A stretch of DNA of 64,000 nt from Anaerolineae bacterium (lineage in GTDB: Bacteria; Chloroflexota; Anaerolineae; Aggregatilineales; Phototrophicaceae): contig JALHOR010000001.1 in NCBI GenBank assembly GCA_022842885.1, forward strand, positions 1 to 64,000. Reading direction: 5' to 3'. Below are positions 1 to 10,086 of this stretch, piece by piece (positions within the stretch are counted from its first letter, which is position 1; the number at the start of each line of letters is the position of its first letter). Both the position numbers and the translations under genes were made by a program. The notes beneath the pieces are model-generated. The model saw only the letters and a program-made list of their open reading frames with translations. It was not told the origin of the DNA and searched no databases.

Positions 1-3000
1 CCAAGCCGAGACTCTGCAATTCTTTGACCAACACGCGGAAGCTGGTGGGGATGCCCGGTTCTTCAATCGGTTCACCCTTCACGATGCTCTCATAGGTTTT
101 CACGCGCCCAGTCACATCATCGGATTTGACTGTGAGCATTTCTTGGAGCGTATATGCTGCGCCATAGGCTTCCAGCGCCCACACTTCCATTTCACCGAAG
201 CGCTGACCACCGAATTGCGCTTTACCGCCGAGAGGCTGCTGCGTGACTAAGCTGTACGGACCCGTAGACCGCGCATGTGCCTTATCTTCGACCAAGTGCG
301 CCAGTTTGAGCATGTGCATATAACCCACTGCCACATGTTGGTCAAATGCCTCACCAGAACGCCCATCGAACAAAAGCTGCTTGCCAAAGTGCGGCACCGC
401 TGCGCCAGTTTTGAACATAACACGACGTGCCAGTTCAAACAATTCTTTGTGGCTGATGTTATCCGGCACTACATATTCGGGGTCTTGTGCTTTAATCCAC
501 AAGCGCACCGAAATATCTACCGCGTTGTTATCCAGTTCGCTACGGGCTGTGAGCGTGTATTCCGTGTTGTCAAACGCCATCAATATTTTGGGGTCATACC
601 CCAATTCGCGCATCCATTCGCGCAGCACAGTACGACGGGCATAGATTTCGTTGTGATACATCAAATCAGCATCATAAGCAGGATTTTCGCCCAACCATGA
701 GTTGATATACAGACGGCGCACTTCGGCATCATCTTCAAGGTCTTCGGATTCATAAAAATCCTTGACCCATTCCCAAGCCCGCGCTGTGATGTCTTTCCAC
801 GCATAATCAATCAGCCAAGCGCGTCCCAAATCCGCTTGAATTTCCAATTCGTCCGCGCCATCAAACACCGGGGTAATCGCCCGGAAGCCCAAGCGTTCTG
901 CCGCCCAGCCCAAGTGCAATTCCAGCACTTGCCCGATGTTCATACGCCCAGGCACACCCGTCGGATTTAGGATGATTTCCACCGGAGTGCCATCTTCCAG
1001 ATAGGGCATATCTTCAATGGAGACCACGCGAGAAATGACCCCTTTGTTGCCGTGCCGCCCTGCCATTTTATCGCCGACGGTCAGTTTGCGGCGTTGGGCA
1101 ATGCTCACGCGCACCATTTTTTCCACGCCAGCGGGCAAATCGGGGTGTTCTTCGCGGGTGAAGGTTTTAACATCCACGACCTTACCACGATCACCATGCG
1201 GCAAGCGCAGCGACGAATCTTTCACTTCACGGGCTTGTTCACCGAAAATCGCCCGCAGCAATTTTTCTTCTGGCGACAGTTCTTTTTCGCCTTTGGGCGT
1301 AATCTTGCCTACCAGAATGTCATTGGGACCGACTTCAGCACCGATGCGAACAATGCCAAATTCGTCCAAATCTTTCAGCGCATCTTCGCCGACATTGGGA
1401 ATATCGTAGGTGATTTCTTCGGGACCGAGTTTAGTATCCCGCGCTTCAATCTCATGTTTTTCGATGTGGATGCTGGTGAATTTGTCTTTCCGCAGCATGT
1501 CTTCGCTGATGAGCAAGGCATCTTCGTAGTTGCCACCATCCCAGCATACAAACGCCGCCAGCACATCATGCCCCAACGCCAGATTGCCGCGATAGGTGGA
1601 TGAACTATCTGCCAACACATCACCCGGCACCACGCGCTGTCCCTTACGCACCACTGGACGTTGGTCAATGCAGGTAGATTGGTTCGAGCGATTGTATTTA
1701 CGAAGTTGATAGCGGCGTTCTTCACCCGAATCAGTCCGCAGAATGATTCGTTCCCCTTGCACGCTGATAATTTCGCCTGCCACATCCGAGACTAACACCT
1801 GACCGCTATCATAAGCGGCTTGGTCTTCCATGCCTGTACTCACCACGGGTACATCCGGGCTGAGTAATGGCACGGCTTGACGCTGCATGTTCGACCCCAT
1901 CAAGGCGCGGTTGGCATCGTCATGTTCCAAGAAGGGGATGAGCGCGGCACTGATACCCACGATTTGGCGCGGTGCAATATCAATGTAATCGGCACGCTGC
2001 ACAGGTACCATCAAGAAGCCTTGCTTATGCCGCGCAGAAACGCGGTCATTCACAAATTCGCGTTTTTCGTTGACCGGCGAACTCGCCTGCGCCACGACAT
2101 AATTATCTTCTTCGTCGGCATTCAAATATTCAACATCATACGCCACAAAGGGTACCACCGGCACTTTCTCAATTCCGGCGGCTTGCAAGGCAGCGACGTG
2201 TTTGGCAGTGATAGCGGCATTTTCGTGGATAATCACTTTGCCGTTGGCATCGTCCACATCTTCACGCGCCGTCCGCCCAACCAATTTGGGGTCGCTTGTC
2301 TCCACAAATTTGATGACTTTGCGATAGGGCGTCTCGATGAAGCCAAACTCATTGACTCGTGCGTAGGTCGCCAAGCGCCCAATCAGCCCGATATTCGGAC
2401 CTTCGGGCGTTTCAATCGGGCAGATACGCCCATAATGGCTGTGATGCACATCGCGCACATCAAAGCCAGCGCGTTCCCGCCGCAGACCGCCCGGACCCAA
2501 CGCCGACAGAGTGCGTTTGTGCGTCAGTTCTGCCAGCGGATTCGTTTGTTCCATGAATTGCGAAAGCTGCGACGAACCAAAAAATTCGCGCACTGCCGCG
2601 ACCATCGGGCGAATGTTAATCAGCGAAATGGGCGTCAGATGCTCGGTGGTTTCACGGGTGGACATGCGTTCTTTGATGACCCGTTCCATGCGGCGCAGCC
2701 CAATCCGCAGTTTGTTCATGATGAGTTCGCCAACGGTTTTCACGCGGCGGTTGCCCAAATGGTCAATATCATCGCGCCCCAAGCGGGCATTGTTGATATT
2801 AATCATGCGGCGAATCAACGCGATAATATCGGCTTTGGTGACAGTACGAATCTCACGCGGGACTTTGTTTTCCAGCCCCAAACGTTGATTCAGTTTATAA
2901 CGTCCGACCCGTTCTAGGTCATAACGGCGCTGGTCAAAAAGCTGCCCTTCCAAATATTCACGGGCATTATCCAGCGTCGGCGGGTCACCGGGGCGCATCC

Positions 3001-3811
3001 GCCGGAAAAATTCAATGAGCGCCGCTTCGGCAATCGTATGTTTTTTCAAGTCCCACTGCGGTTCGGCTTTCAGCGCCGCTTCGATAAATTGATGCGTTTC
3101 GCTGTCATCAATATCGGAAAACAACGCCCGAATTTCTTCATCTTCGCCGGTTTTCAGCATGGAGGCTTCGAGTGGCATGTGGTCATCACACGCTGCCAAT
3201 GCCCGCAGCAAAATCGTCACGGGGATGGTACGTTTGCGATTGAATTTGATGGTGAGCGCGTCATTTTTGCGCGTCTCAAATTCCATCCATGCACCGCGGT
3301 CAGGAATCAATTTGGCATTGGAAAGCGCCCGACCCGTCGTGCGGTCTTCTTCGGCATCAAAATACACGCCGGGAGAACGAATCAACTGGCTAACGACGAC
3401 ACGCTCCACGCCGTTGATAATAAATGTGCCTTTTTCCGTCATGAGTGGGAAATCCCCCATGAAAATATCTTGGGTCATGACGGCATCGCCCTCAGCACGA
3501 TTCACCAATGCCACACGCACATACAGCGGCGCAGCATACGACATATCGCGTTCTAGGCACACTTCTTGCGTGTATTTGGGTTCATCGAACCAGTATTTCA
3601 GTCCGAACTGCTGCGCTTCGGGCAGTTTGCCCGGTAGATACAATTTTAGATTGCCGTTATAATCTTCGACGGGATTAATTTCGTCAAAGAGTTCCAACAA
3701 CCCTTCTTTGATGAACCAGTCAAAAGCATTCGACTGAATCTCAATGAGGGACGGCAGCGCCTGAACATCAGGCACACGGGCGTAGTTCTTGACGTTGTAG
3801 TATTCTTTCAA
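1..3811 (-). CDS. rpoB: DNA-directed RNA polymerase subunit beta (partial, C-terminus outside window)
   Basis: Catalytic beta subunit of RNA polymerase. About 1270 residues are visible and the frame runs off the left edge just after the near-C-terminal stretch [19 protein letters not shown]. Other hallmarks are the rifampicin-pocket region (residues about 410-445), [12 protein letters not shown] near residue 913 and HARSTGPY near the C-terminus. I chose the TTG start at 3811 because GAGGAG (3820-3825) lies 8 nt upstream; an in-frame GTG at 3817 sits too close to it. The gene has its own promoter rather than following rplJ-rplL. Within the rifampicin region the E. coli D516 position is Glu421 and the R529 position is Thr434, while the H526 and S531 equivalents are kept. 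rpoC would be expected beyond the window. Confidence 0.98.
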   Translation of the reverse strand, partial: MKEYYNVKNYARVPDVQALPSLIEIQSNAFDWFIKEGLLELFDEINPVEDYNGNLKLYLPGKLPEAQQFGLKYWFDEPKYTQEVCLERDMSYAAPLYVRVALVNRAEGDAVMTQDIFMGDFPLMTEKGTFIINGVERVVVSQLIRSPGVYFDAEEDRTTGRALSNAKLIPDRGAWMEFETRKNDALTIKFNRKRTIPVTILLRALAACDDHMPLEASMLKTGEDEEIRALFSDIDDSETHQFIEAALKAEPQWDLKKHTIAEAALIEFFRRMRPGDPPTLDNAREYLEGQLFDQRRYDLERVGRYKLNQRLGLENKVPREIRTVTKADIIALIRRMININNARLGRDDIDHLGNRRVKTVGELIMNKLRIGLRRMERVIKERMSTRETTEHLTPISLINIRPMVAAVREFFGSSQLSQFMEQTNPLAELTHKRTLSALGPGGLRRERAGFDVRDVHHSHYGRICPIETPEGPNIGLIGRLATYARVNEFGFIETPYRKVIKFVETSDPKLVGRTAREDVDDANGKVIIHENAAITAKHVAALQAAGIEKVPVVPFVAYDVEYLNADEEDNYVVAQASSPVNEKREFVNDRVSARHKQGFLMVPVQRADYIDIAPRQIVGISAALIPFLEHDDANRALMGSNMQRQAVPLLSPDVPVVSTGMEDQAAYDSGQVLVSDVAGEIISVQGERIILRTDSGEERRYQLRKYNRSNQSTCIDQRPVVRKGQRVVPGDVLADSSSTYRGNLALGHDVLAAFVCWDGGNYEDALLISEDMLRKDKFTSIHIEKHEIEARDTKLGPEEITYDIPNVGEDALKDLDEFGIVRIGAEVGPNDILVGKITPKGEKELSPEEKLLRAIFGEQAREVKDSSLRLPHGDRGKVVDVKTFTREEHPDLPAGVEKMVRVSIAQRRKLTVGDKMAGRHGNKGVISRVVSIEDMPYLEDGTPVEIILNPTGVPGRMNIGQVLELHLGWAAERLGFRAITPVFDGADELEIQADLGRAWLIDYAWKDITARAWEWVKDFYESEDLEDDAEVRRLYINSWLGENPAYDADLMYHNEIYARRTVLREWMRELGYDPKILMAFDNTEYTLTARSELDNNAVDISVRLWIKAQDPEYVVPDNISHKELFELARRVMFKTGAAVPHFGKQLLFDGRSGEAFDQHVAVGYMHMLKLAHLVEDKAHARSTGPYSLVTQQPLGGKAQFGGQRFGEMEVWALEAYGAAYTLQEMLTVKSDDVTGRVKTYESIVKGEPIEEPGIPTSFRVLVKELQSLGL

Positions 3812-3840
3812 CGGCACCACTCCTCACACTGCAATGGGTT

Positions 3841-3887
3841 CTAAAAAATAACAAACCGCCTGCATCATCGTCATACGGATGCAGCGG
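3841..3887 (-). promoter_or_regulatory. Hairpin plus U-run in rpoB leader (candidate attenuator)
   Basis: On the minus strand, CCGCTGCATC pairs with GATGCAGGCGG (one bulged G) across an 11-nt loop and is followed by TTTGTTATTTTTT. This is the shape of an intrinsic terminator. It lies between the rpoB promoter and the rpoB start, and no minus-strand gene lies upstream for it to terminate, so attenuation of rpoB is the simplest reading (inference). Confidence 0.55.
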
Positions 3888-3975
3888 TGTTTATGAGTTT
3901 CGATGGCGTGGGTGACATCCCATGTAATGATAGTAAGTTGAAGACATTCGGGATATTTTTGCGTTGTGAATAAGT

Positions 3976-4005
3976 AGTATAACGTCAAAAAGAATAGTTT
4001 GTCAA
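3976..4005 (-). promoter_or_regulatory. rpoB sigma-70-type promoter
   Basis: The minus strand reads TTGACA (4005-4000), an 18-bp spacer and TATACT (3981-3976), a near-consensus housekeeping promoter. It would start RNA near 3969, giving a leader of about 158 nt that contains the hairpin at 3841-3887. The rest of the 3812-4175 gap holds the rpoB leader and the upstream region of the divergent PucR-type gene; I see no further gene there. Confidence 0.75.
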
Positions 4006-4175
4006 GTAGAATAACAAAAATAACCCCACAGCCTGTGTGTGGAGCATTATCGTACATTATAGACGACATTGGGTATACAAGGCAATCTATTTTTCGGTAG
4101 GAAAGTGGTGAAAAATAGGCATTCGTTTATAATCAAACCGTTACGTTTTGATCGTGTTTGTGAAATTTTATCGCC

Positions 4176-5807
4176 ATGCTCTCCGTCGCTGATGTTATCA
4201 AACTGGATTTATTTGGGTATGTGCGCTTAGTCGCGGGTCATGCCGGGCTGAATAACGCGGTGTTGTGGGTGCATAACGCGGGCGTACCGGATGCGCCGCG
4301 CTGGTTAAATGGTGGCGAATTGGTGCTGACCACCATCATCAATATGCCCGAAGATATGCGCGAACAGCAGCAATATATCCGCGATATGGCGGCTAAAGGC
4401 GTCGCCGCGCTTGCCATCACCGTCGGGCGTTATTTGCAAGAAATCCCGGAACACATGCGCCAAGTTGCCGATGAATGTGGTTTCCCCCTGTTGGAAATTC
4501 CCTATACTGCCCGCTTCGTGGATATTGCCCGTGCTATCAATGAGCATATCGCCCAAGAAAATATGCACATGGTGCGGCGGGCATTGGATATTCACCAAAC
4601 GCTGACGCAAATCGTCTTACAAGGCGGCGGCTTCACGGATTTGGCGCAAAAATTAGCCGAGTTTTTGGGTCATAGCATCAGCATCGAAAATGATCGCTTT
4701 GAAGCGATTGCCACCCTAAATTTGGGCGACGTAGACGAAGCACGGCGCTATACCCAATCGCAAGGGCGCACCGATGTTCGTTTGGTAGATGCACTGGAAA
4801 AGCGCGGTTATTTGCCCCAAATTCGCACGACGCTACACCCTGTCCAGCTTCCGGTCATGGCAGATGTCGGGCTAGAGATGGAACGTATTCTCGCGCCGAT
4901 TGTGGTGCATGGTGAAATATATGGGTACATGTGGATTATCGCCGATAATCACAGCATCTCTGAGATTGACCGCATGGCGATTGAAAGTGGCGCGACCATC
5001 GCCGCGCTGATGATGCTCTACCAAGAATCGCTGCACCATGCCGAAGCGTCGCTGAAAGGCACGTTGCTTTCCCAATTAATCCAAGGCGATACCACCCGCG
5101 AGACGATTCTCACCGACCAATCGCTGCGTTACGGTGTGGATTTGCGGTTGCCTTTCGTCATGATGCTGGTTGAAAATGTGGGCGGCATCCAAAGCCTGAA
5201 CCAAATTTATCGCAGCATCAACCAGATGATTGCCCTAGAAGGCTGGCAAGCCGTTGTGGGACAGTTTGCCGGCGAAGTCGTCATACTGGCGCAAAACAGC
5301 GACCATCTGAAAGCATTGGCAGCCCGCATTCAAGAACGTATCACCATCGGGCGTTTTCGTAACGAAGCCACTGCCCGCGTGGGTGTGAGCAGCGTCTTGC
5401 AAGGCGCAACCAGCGTGCGATTAGCGCATCAACAGTGCAAAGATGTGTTGTATATCACGCAGCGGCTCAAACAGGATAAACAGCGCGTCGTTTACTTTGC
5501 CGATTTGGGCTATTTGCACGCGCTGTATTATGCTGGCGCACAAAGTCTGGTGGGCAATGCCTATGTGCCGATTTTGCGGCGCTTATTAGACGAAAAACAA
5601 GCCGATTTATTTAATACGCTAGAAGCCTACTTGGATGAAGGCGGCAACGGCGTTAGCACTGCCGATAATTTGCATATTCATCGCAGCACGCTCAATTATC
5701 GCCTCTCGCGCATTGTGGAAATTTGTAACGTGAACCTCAGCAATCCGGCTGTCCGCATGGATTTACTGGTGGCACTTAAACTGATGCGCTTGTTTGAAGA
5801 ATATTAA
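4176..5807 (+). CDS. PucR family transcriptional regulator
   Basis: A 543-residue regulator with the two-ended PucR layout. The N-terminal purine-catabolism domain (residues 1-125) includes the segment RWLNGGELVLTT, a central GAF-like region follows, and the C-terminal helix-turn-helix (about 480-540) reads LHIHRSTLNYRLSRI. Known members control purine, amino-acid or nitrogen catabolism genes. It is divergent from rpoB and convergent with modB, whose stop codon overlaps its own by 4 bp. Molybdate transport next door and a Mo-hydroxylase at 14.7-16.9 kb fit a purine-degradation role, but no target site was identified, so the ligand is unknown. No strong ribosome binding site precedes the ATG. 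Confidence 0.88.
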   Translation: MLSVADVIKLDLFGYVRLVAGHAGLNNAVLWVHNAGVPDAPRWLNGGELVLTTIINMPEDMREQQQYIRDMAAKGVAALAITVGRYLQEIPEHMRQVADECGFPLLEIPYTARFVDIARAINEHIAQENMHMVRRALDIHQTLTQIVLQGGGFTDLAQKLAEFLGHSISIENDRFEAIATLNLGDVDEARRYTQSQGRTDVRLVDALEKRGYLPQIRTTLHPVQLPVMADVGLEMERILAPIVVHGEIYGYMWIIADNHSISEIDRMAIESGATIAALMMLYQESLHHAEASLKGTLLSQLIQGDTTRETILTDQSLRYGVDLRLPFVMMLVENVGGIQSLNQIYRSINQMIALEGWQAVVGQFAGEVVILAQNSDHLKALAARIQERITIGRFRNEATARVGVSSVLQGATSVRLAHQQCKDVLYITQRLKQDKQRVVYFADLGYLHALYYAGAQSLVGNAYVPILRRLLDEKQADLFNTLEAYLDEGGNGVSTADNLHIHRSTLNYRLSRIVEICNVNLSNPAVRMDLLVALKLMRLFEEY

Positions 5808-6490
5808 GAAAAATAACTAGAGGTTTTGCGCTGGCGACTAGCGCGTTTTTCGTCCCTATCGCCCAACCAATAAACCAGCCACAAACACCCAAATGCGATT
5901 AAGGTCATGCTGATAACCATCATTTCGGCATCAGGGTAGCGGCGGGCTTGCACGGCATCATAAATCGCTAAAGGCAGTGTTTGGGTGCGTCCCGGAATGT
6001 TGCCTGCCACCATCAGCGTCGCGCCAAATTCGCCCAAAGCGCGTGCCGAACTTAAAATCAGTCCCGCCATAATACCGCGCCGTGCCATCGGCAGCGTGAT
6101 ATACCACCACACTTGCCATTCAGCGGCACCGTCTACCCGCGCTGCACCTTCCATGTCGGGTTCAACTTCTTCAAACGCTGCTCGCGCTGTTTGTACCATC
6201 AGCGGCAATCCGACGACCATTGCAGCAATCGCGGCGGCTTGCCAGCTAAACAACCAATCAATCGCCAGTGTTTCGCGTAGAAAACTGCCGCGCCCCAACA
6301 CAAATAACAAATAATAGCCCACCACCGTCGGCGGCAGCACCAACGGCAAATTAATAACGGTTTCCAAGAGGAGTTTGCCGCGGAAAGGGACACGCACCAG
6401 CAGCAATGCCAAGCCTAACCCAATAATCAGGATGCCGAGCATCGCTGTTGCCGTCACTTGTAAAGACAGCCAAAAAGGATGCCAGTTCAT
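5804..6490 (-). CDS. modB: Molybdate ABC transporter permease ModB
   Basis: Inner-membrane permease of molybdate/tungstate uptake, 228 residues, the usual length. About five hydrophobic segments are visible, together with the permease EAA-type loop around DGAAEWQVWWYITLP (residues 120-135) and GEFGATLMVAGNIPGRTQTL, a ModB hallmark. Its start overlaps the modA stop (ATGA arrangement), so the two are co-transcribed and translationally coupled. The ATPase ModC is not adjacent and must be supplied from elsewhere. The C-terminal tail is basic and cytoplasmic. Confidence 0.93.
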   Translation of the reverse strand: MNWHPFWLSLQVTATAMLGILIIGLGLALLLVRVPFRGKLLLETVINLPLVLPPTVVGYYLLFVLGRGSFLRETLAIDWLFSWQAAAIAAMVVGLPLMVQTARAAFEEVEPDMEGAARVDGAAEWQVWWYITLPMARRGIMAGLILSSARALGEFGATLMVAGNIPGRTQTLPLAIYDAVQARRYPDAEMMVISMTLIAFGCLWLVYWLGDRDEKRASRQRKTSSYFS

Positions 6491-7293
6491 TCCATCGGCT
6501 TTTCATCGGGCAAGATAAACCCAAATCGCTGCATCACTGCCCGTCCAGCATCACTATTGACGAATAAAGCAAATTGGCGGGCGGCGGCTTCGTGTTGCGT
6601 GCCTTTAATGACTGCCAATGTTTGTTGCAGTGGGTTGTGCAGCGTATCCGGGATTAACACCCACCGTCCAGACTCGCCAGCGGCAATGCTAAGAGATAGT
6701 GCCACCAATGCTACATCTACATTGCCCGTTTCGGCATATTGGAGCGTTTGGGCAATGTTCTCCCCAAAAATAAGTTGCGGCTGAACAGCCTCCCATACGC
6801 CTGCCGATTGTAAGGCTTCCCGCGCGGCAATGCCATACGGCGCGTGTTCAGGGTTAGCGATGGCAATGCGCTGAATATCAAGTTGTATTAAATCTTCAAG
6901 CGTGGTGATTTGCACAGGGCTGTCGCTACGTGTCCACAAAGTCAGCCGCCCAAAGGCATACGTCATAATGCTATCCTCTAGCACCAAGCCGGCACTTTGC
7001 AGCGTGTTAATAAAGGACACATTTGCCGCGGCGAACACATCCACAGGGGCGCCTTGCTCAATTTGTTGGGCAAGCTGCCCGGTTGACCCAAAATTAAAGA
7101 CCACTGCCACGCCCGTTTGTGCCGTGAATAACGCCCCTAATTCTTCAAAGGCGGGGATTAAATCCGATGCTGCTGCCACTAACAGCGGATTGCGACTTGT
7201 CTCAGAAGTGGGGGATGCCGTAGACGATGGGGAGTTTGTACAAGCACAACAGCCGATTATCAATACGACCAAAATCCATAAACGGACAACCAT
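6487..7293 (-). CDS. modA: Molybdate-binding lipoprotein ModA
   Basis: Extracytoplasmic substrate-binding protein for molybdate. The sequence has AAASDLIPAFEELGALF followed by FNFGSTGQLAQQIEQGAPVD, the classic ModA oxyanion-binding segments, and TYAFGRLTLW further on. The N-terminus is a lipoprotein signal peptide with a cysteine after LVVLIIG, so the protein is membrane-anchored outside the cell. The frame can be opened at a TTG (7320), but I prefer the ATG at 7293 because it gives a compact signal peptide and AAAGGA lies about 11 nt upstream. It is first in a modA-modB unit; modC is missing locally. Confidence 0.92.
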   Translation of the reverse strand: MVVRLWILVVLIIGCCACTNSPSSTASPTSETSRNPLLVAAASDLIPAFEELGALFTAQTGVAVVFNFGSTGQLAQQIEQGAPVDVFAAANVSFINTLQSAGLVLEDSIMTYAFGRLTLWTRSDSPVQITTLEDLIQLDIQRIAIANPEHAPYGIAAREALQSAGVWEAVQPQLIFGENIAQTLQYAETGNVDVALVALSLSIAAGESGRWVLIPDTLHNPLQQTLAVIKGTQHEAAARQFALFVNSDAGRAVMQRFGFILPDEKPME

Positions 7294-7449
7294 CAGCCAA
7301 CACATCCTTTGATAATCCAAGCAACTGTAAACATATCGTATAAATGGAAATTTCTTAACATTAAATCTATTGATTTTTTCATTAAATAGGTGTTAAATAC
7401 ATTAAGGATTTTTTAACCAAACCCTCTAGCTCGATAGGAGAAAATCATA

Positions 7450-7884
7450 GTGAACGTCAGCATTGCTAAAGAAATTGCTCAACGTGTTGTCCGCTTGGCG
7501 GAACTTGCCGCTACCTTTACCGCCGTCTATGGCAAAAATTATCACATGACCGCCGAAAGCCCGGCACGCGCTTGGGAACAATATCAAGAAATTATGGCAG
7601 AACAAGCGCATATCGCAGGGTTGCTGGATATTGATGCCCTCGGCACTGCTCACAGCCGCTATGGTGAATGGTGGAAACGGCATGATGTGATGGACAGCGC
7701 CATTGTCAACGAATTGGCAATTGAAGTGTTTAATCTCATTGGACGGTGCGCGTATATGGAAACAAACGGCGCACGCACGAACAGCGCCTTGGTGGTTGAA
7801 CGCTCTATCGCGGGGATTTTGCACCCGGCGACGCGCCAAACCGCGCTGGAAAATGCATCCAACCTGATTCGGAAGGCAGTCTAA
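7450..7884 (+). CDS. Hypothetical protein
   Basis: A 144-residue soluble, mostly helical protein with a GTG start at 7450, supported by AGGAG 10 nt upstream. I do not recognise a family. Visible features are an N-terminal amphipathic helix (IAKEIAQRVVRLAELAATF), a His/Trp-containing middle and no signal peptide or membrane segment. It stands alone on the plus strand, divergent from modA and followed by a good terminator. Codon use matches its neighbours, so it is likely a real lineage-specific gene. Confidence 0.72.
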   Translation: MNVSIAKEIAQRVVRLAELAATFTAVYGKNYHMTAESPARAWEQYQEIMAEQAHIAGLLDIDALGTAHSRYGEWWKRHDVMDSAIVNELAIEVFNLIGRCAYMETNGARTNSALVVERSIAGILHPATRQTALENASNLIRKAV

Positions 7885-7918
7885 TGTCCCCCCGCTGTAA
7901 AACAAGCCTGCATTTCTG

Positions 7919-7953
7919 AAGCCGCGTTCATTGAAAGCCAGAACGCGGCTTTT
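7919..7953 (+). terminator. Intrinsic terminator
   Basis: AAGCCGCGTTC (7919-7929) pairs perfectly with GAACGCGGCTT (7941-7951), followed by TTGATT. It lies after the plus-strand gene ending at 7884 and before the convergent glycosylase stop, so it mainly serves the plus-strand gene. Confidence 0.75.
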
Positions 7954-7970
7954 GATTCAGCGATAGAGTA

Positions 7971-8579
7971 TCAGACAAATTGCTTTAACACTTCAAAATC
8001 TTTAAACAATATCTCGCGTTGTTCTGGGCTGCGGTTGTGTAGTGCCGTCGCTGGGTGGAACAATGGCACAACCTGCACTTCACCATAAGCGGCTTGCGCC
8101 TTAATGAGTTTGCCATGCAGCGCCGTGATTTTCATCTTCTTCTCTGGCGCATCCAAGCGCGTTAAAATAAACTCCATCGAGAAGCGCCCCAACGTAGCGA
8201 TAACCTGCGGCTGAATAATTTCGATTTGGCGGTCTAAAAACGGCGCATATAAATTAATTTCCGTCTTCACAGGGTCGCGGTTTTCCGGCGGACGGTCTTT
8301 GACAATGTTGGTAATATAGACTTCTTCGCGTTTGAGGTTGATAGACTCCAACAAGTCATCTAAAACTTTGCCGGATGCGCCACAAAAGGGACGCCCGGTT
8401 TTGGCTTCGTTCTCGCCGGGGGCTTCGCCAATGAACATAATTTTGGCAAAATGACTGCCTTGCCCAATTACGGGATAATAACTATTCTTCACGCGGTAAT
8501 CGTACAAAGGTGATTGAGTCAGATTGACGATTTCATCTTTAATCTGACGAAGTTTATCAGTTCTATCGCTCTCGCTCAT
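7971..8579 (-). CDS. Family 4-like uracil-DNA glycosylase lacking Fe-S cysteines
   Basis: A 202-residue member of the UDG superfamily (COG1573 type), which removes uracil from DNA at the start of base-excision repair. Motif 1 is GEAPGENEA (51-59), followed by GRPFCGASGK, YITNIVKDRPPENR and the late HPA motif. Family 4 enzymes normally hold a 4Fe-4S cluster through four cysteines. Here the equivalent positions are Leu20, Ser23, Asp95 and Tyr111, so the cluster must be absent, while the catalytic motifs are intact. It is monocistronic and convergent with the 7450 gene. The alternative is a distinct UDG subfamily that is naturally cluster-free. Confidence 0.88.
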   Translation of the reverse strand: MSESDRTDKLRQIKDEIVNLTQSPLYDYRVKNSYYPVIGQGSHFAKIMFIGEAPGENEAKTGRPFCGASGKVLDDLLESINLKREEVYITNIVKDRPPENRDPVKTEINLYAPFLDRQIEIIQPQVIATLGRFSMEFILTRLDAPEKKMKITALHGKLIKAQAAYGEVQVVPLFHPATALHNRSPEQREILFKDFEVLKQFV

Positions 8580-8701
8580 CTTGCTCCATCCCTATGTTAA
8601 AAAATGGTTTGTGCGGTCATTATAGCACAATAATCGAACATTTTAGCGAAAAAATTTTTAACAAATGCCCGGCATCAAGTGCCAATATTAAGGGAAACAT
8701 A

Positions 8702-9409
8702 ATGCCACAACTGACCCCGCATGTGTATGGTGTTCTCACCCAATTCAATTTCATGAATGCCTATCTCATCAACCATGAAGGCAAGCTGACTCTCATAGAT
8801 ACCGGATTAGACGCTGCTTTTGTGGTTGCCATCGAAAAAGAACTCAAAGCGATGAACAGCACTTGGTCGGATATTCACCACATTGTGTTGACGCATTGCC
8901 ACTATGACCATGTGAATAATTTGGCAGCCATCCAACAAAAGACCAGTGCCACAACGTATGCTCATCGCTTAGATGCGCCAGTGATACGCGGCGAACAACC
9001 TGTGCAATATGCGAACCCAGCGACACTCAATTTTTTTGAACGGCTCATCTTGCCCAACCTAAAAACGGTGTTTAACACTGGGCGCGTGGATGTGGCAGTG
9101 AATGATGGCGATGGATTGGATGCTATCTTGCCCGGCACGCAAGTAGTGCATCTGCCGGGGCATAGTTTTGGTCAAATGGGGTTATGGCTGCCGCAAGAAA
9201 AAACGCTCATCGGTGGCGATGTGATGATGGGCTTGCCGTGGGGGTTATCGGTGCCGTTTAAAGTCGTATCGCCGGATTGGACTGCTGCCAAAGCCTCTAT
9301 CAAAAAAGTGGCGGGAATGCCGGTTGAAAATCTGTGTTTGGGGCATGGCACGCCGCTTATCGGCAATGCTCATGCCAAAATTAACACATTGGCGCAGCGA
9401 TTGCGTTAA
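8702..9409 (+). CDS. MBL-fold metallo-hydrolase
   Basis: A 235-residue metallo-beta-lactamase-fold hydrolase. The dinuclear zinc motif reads THCHYDHVNN (HxHxDH), followed by LPGHSFGQMGLW, GGDVMMG and LGHGTPL as the remaining ligands, so all metal positions are present. The frame is open from 8594, but the ATG at 8702 begins the conserved fold and has AAGGGA upstream. The stop overlaps the convergent TPR gene by 4 bp. The substrate cannot be deduced; relatives include glyoxalase II-like and lactonase-like enzymes. Confidence 0.9.
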   Translation: MPQLTPHVYGVLTQFNFMNAYLINHEGKLTLIDTGLDAAFVVAIEKELKAMNSTWSDIHHIVLTHCHYDHVNNLAAIQQKTSATTYAHRLDAPVIRGEQPVQYANPATLNFFERLILPNLKTVFNTGRVDVAVNDGDGLDAILPGTQVVHLPGHSFGQMGLWLPQEKTLIGGDVMMGLPWGLSVPFKVVSPDWTAAKASIKKVAGMPVENLCLGHGTPLIGNAHAKINTLAQRLR

Positions 9410-10059
9410 TCGGGCTGTTGTTTTGGGAGAGGTTTTTCTTTTCCGGGGCGATACAAGCCCAAAATACGCATAAAAAAGCGCGTGACTTGCAGCACAATCA
9501 ACAGGCTTTGGGTTTCGCTTTGGTTGTCATTGTCACGTCCGCCACCCATTTTAAGATAGCGTTGCAAATCAGCAATTGCTCCGTTGTAATCATTGCGCGT
9601 GGCACGCAGCCGTCCGCGCAGTTCATAAGCGGACACTAAATCTGGCTGGAATAACAATACTTGGTCTAAATCCGTTTCGGCGGCACGCTGTTCGCCCAAT
9701 TCGTGATAAATCATCGCCCGACCATACAATGCCTCTACATGGCGCGGCTCTAATGCTAAGGTATTCGCATAATCTTGGGCGGCTTCTGGCAGAAGCTGTA
9801 GCGCAATTAACACATTGCCACGCTCAAAATAGGCTTCTGCCAAATACGGATTGCGGTGTAGGGCTTCATTAAAATCAGCCAATGCTCGCGGGTTATCATC
9901 CAGCGCAGCAAAACAAATGCCTCGATACAGCAAAATCTCTGCCAAATCACCCAAACTTAGGCGCAAGGCTTTGGTGAGGGCATCTATCGCCGGGCGATAG
10001 TCCCCCACTTCCAGCAGGTTTAGCCCCTGCTCAAAATAATTTTCCATGGGCGTGGACAT
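9406..10059 (-). CDS. Tetratricopeptide repeat protein
   Basis: A 217-residue protein with four to five TPR units, for example FERGNVLIALQLLPEAAQDY and LYGRAMIYHELGEQRAAETD, forming a helical protein-interaction scaffold. No signal peptide is visible, and the C-terminus is basic and proline-containing. The ATG at 10059 is chosen over the upstream TTG at 10083 because TAGGAG sits 8 nt before it. It follows the propeller-SH3 gene by 28 bp on the same strand and is probably co-transcribed with it. The partner is unknown. Confidence 0.87.
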   Translation of the reverse strand: MSTPMENYFEQGLNLLEVGDYRPAIDALTKALRLSLGDLAEILLYRGICFAALDDNPRALADFNEALHRNPYLAEAYFERGNVLIALQLLPEAAQDYANTLALEPRHVEALYGRAMIYHELGEQRAAETDLDQVLLFQPDLVSAYELRGRLRATRNDYNGAIADLQRYLKMGGGRDNDNQSETQSLLIVLQVTRFFMRILGLYRPGKEKPLPKQQPD

Positions 10060-10086
10060 GACTGGCACTCCTACGCGACTCAAGCA

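Noticed and set aside
3824-4069. 81-codon minus-strand frame upstream of rpoB
   Set aside because: It lies over the rpoB promoter, leader and hairpin, has no ribosome site and no family resemblance.
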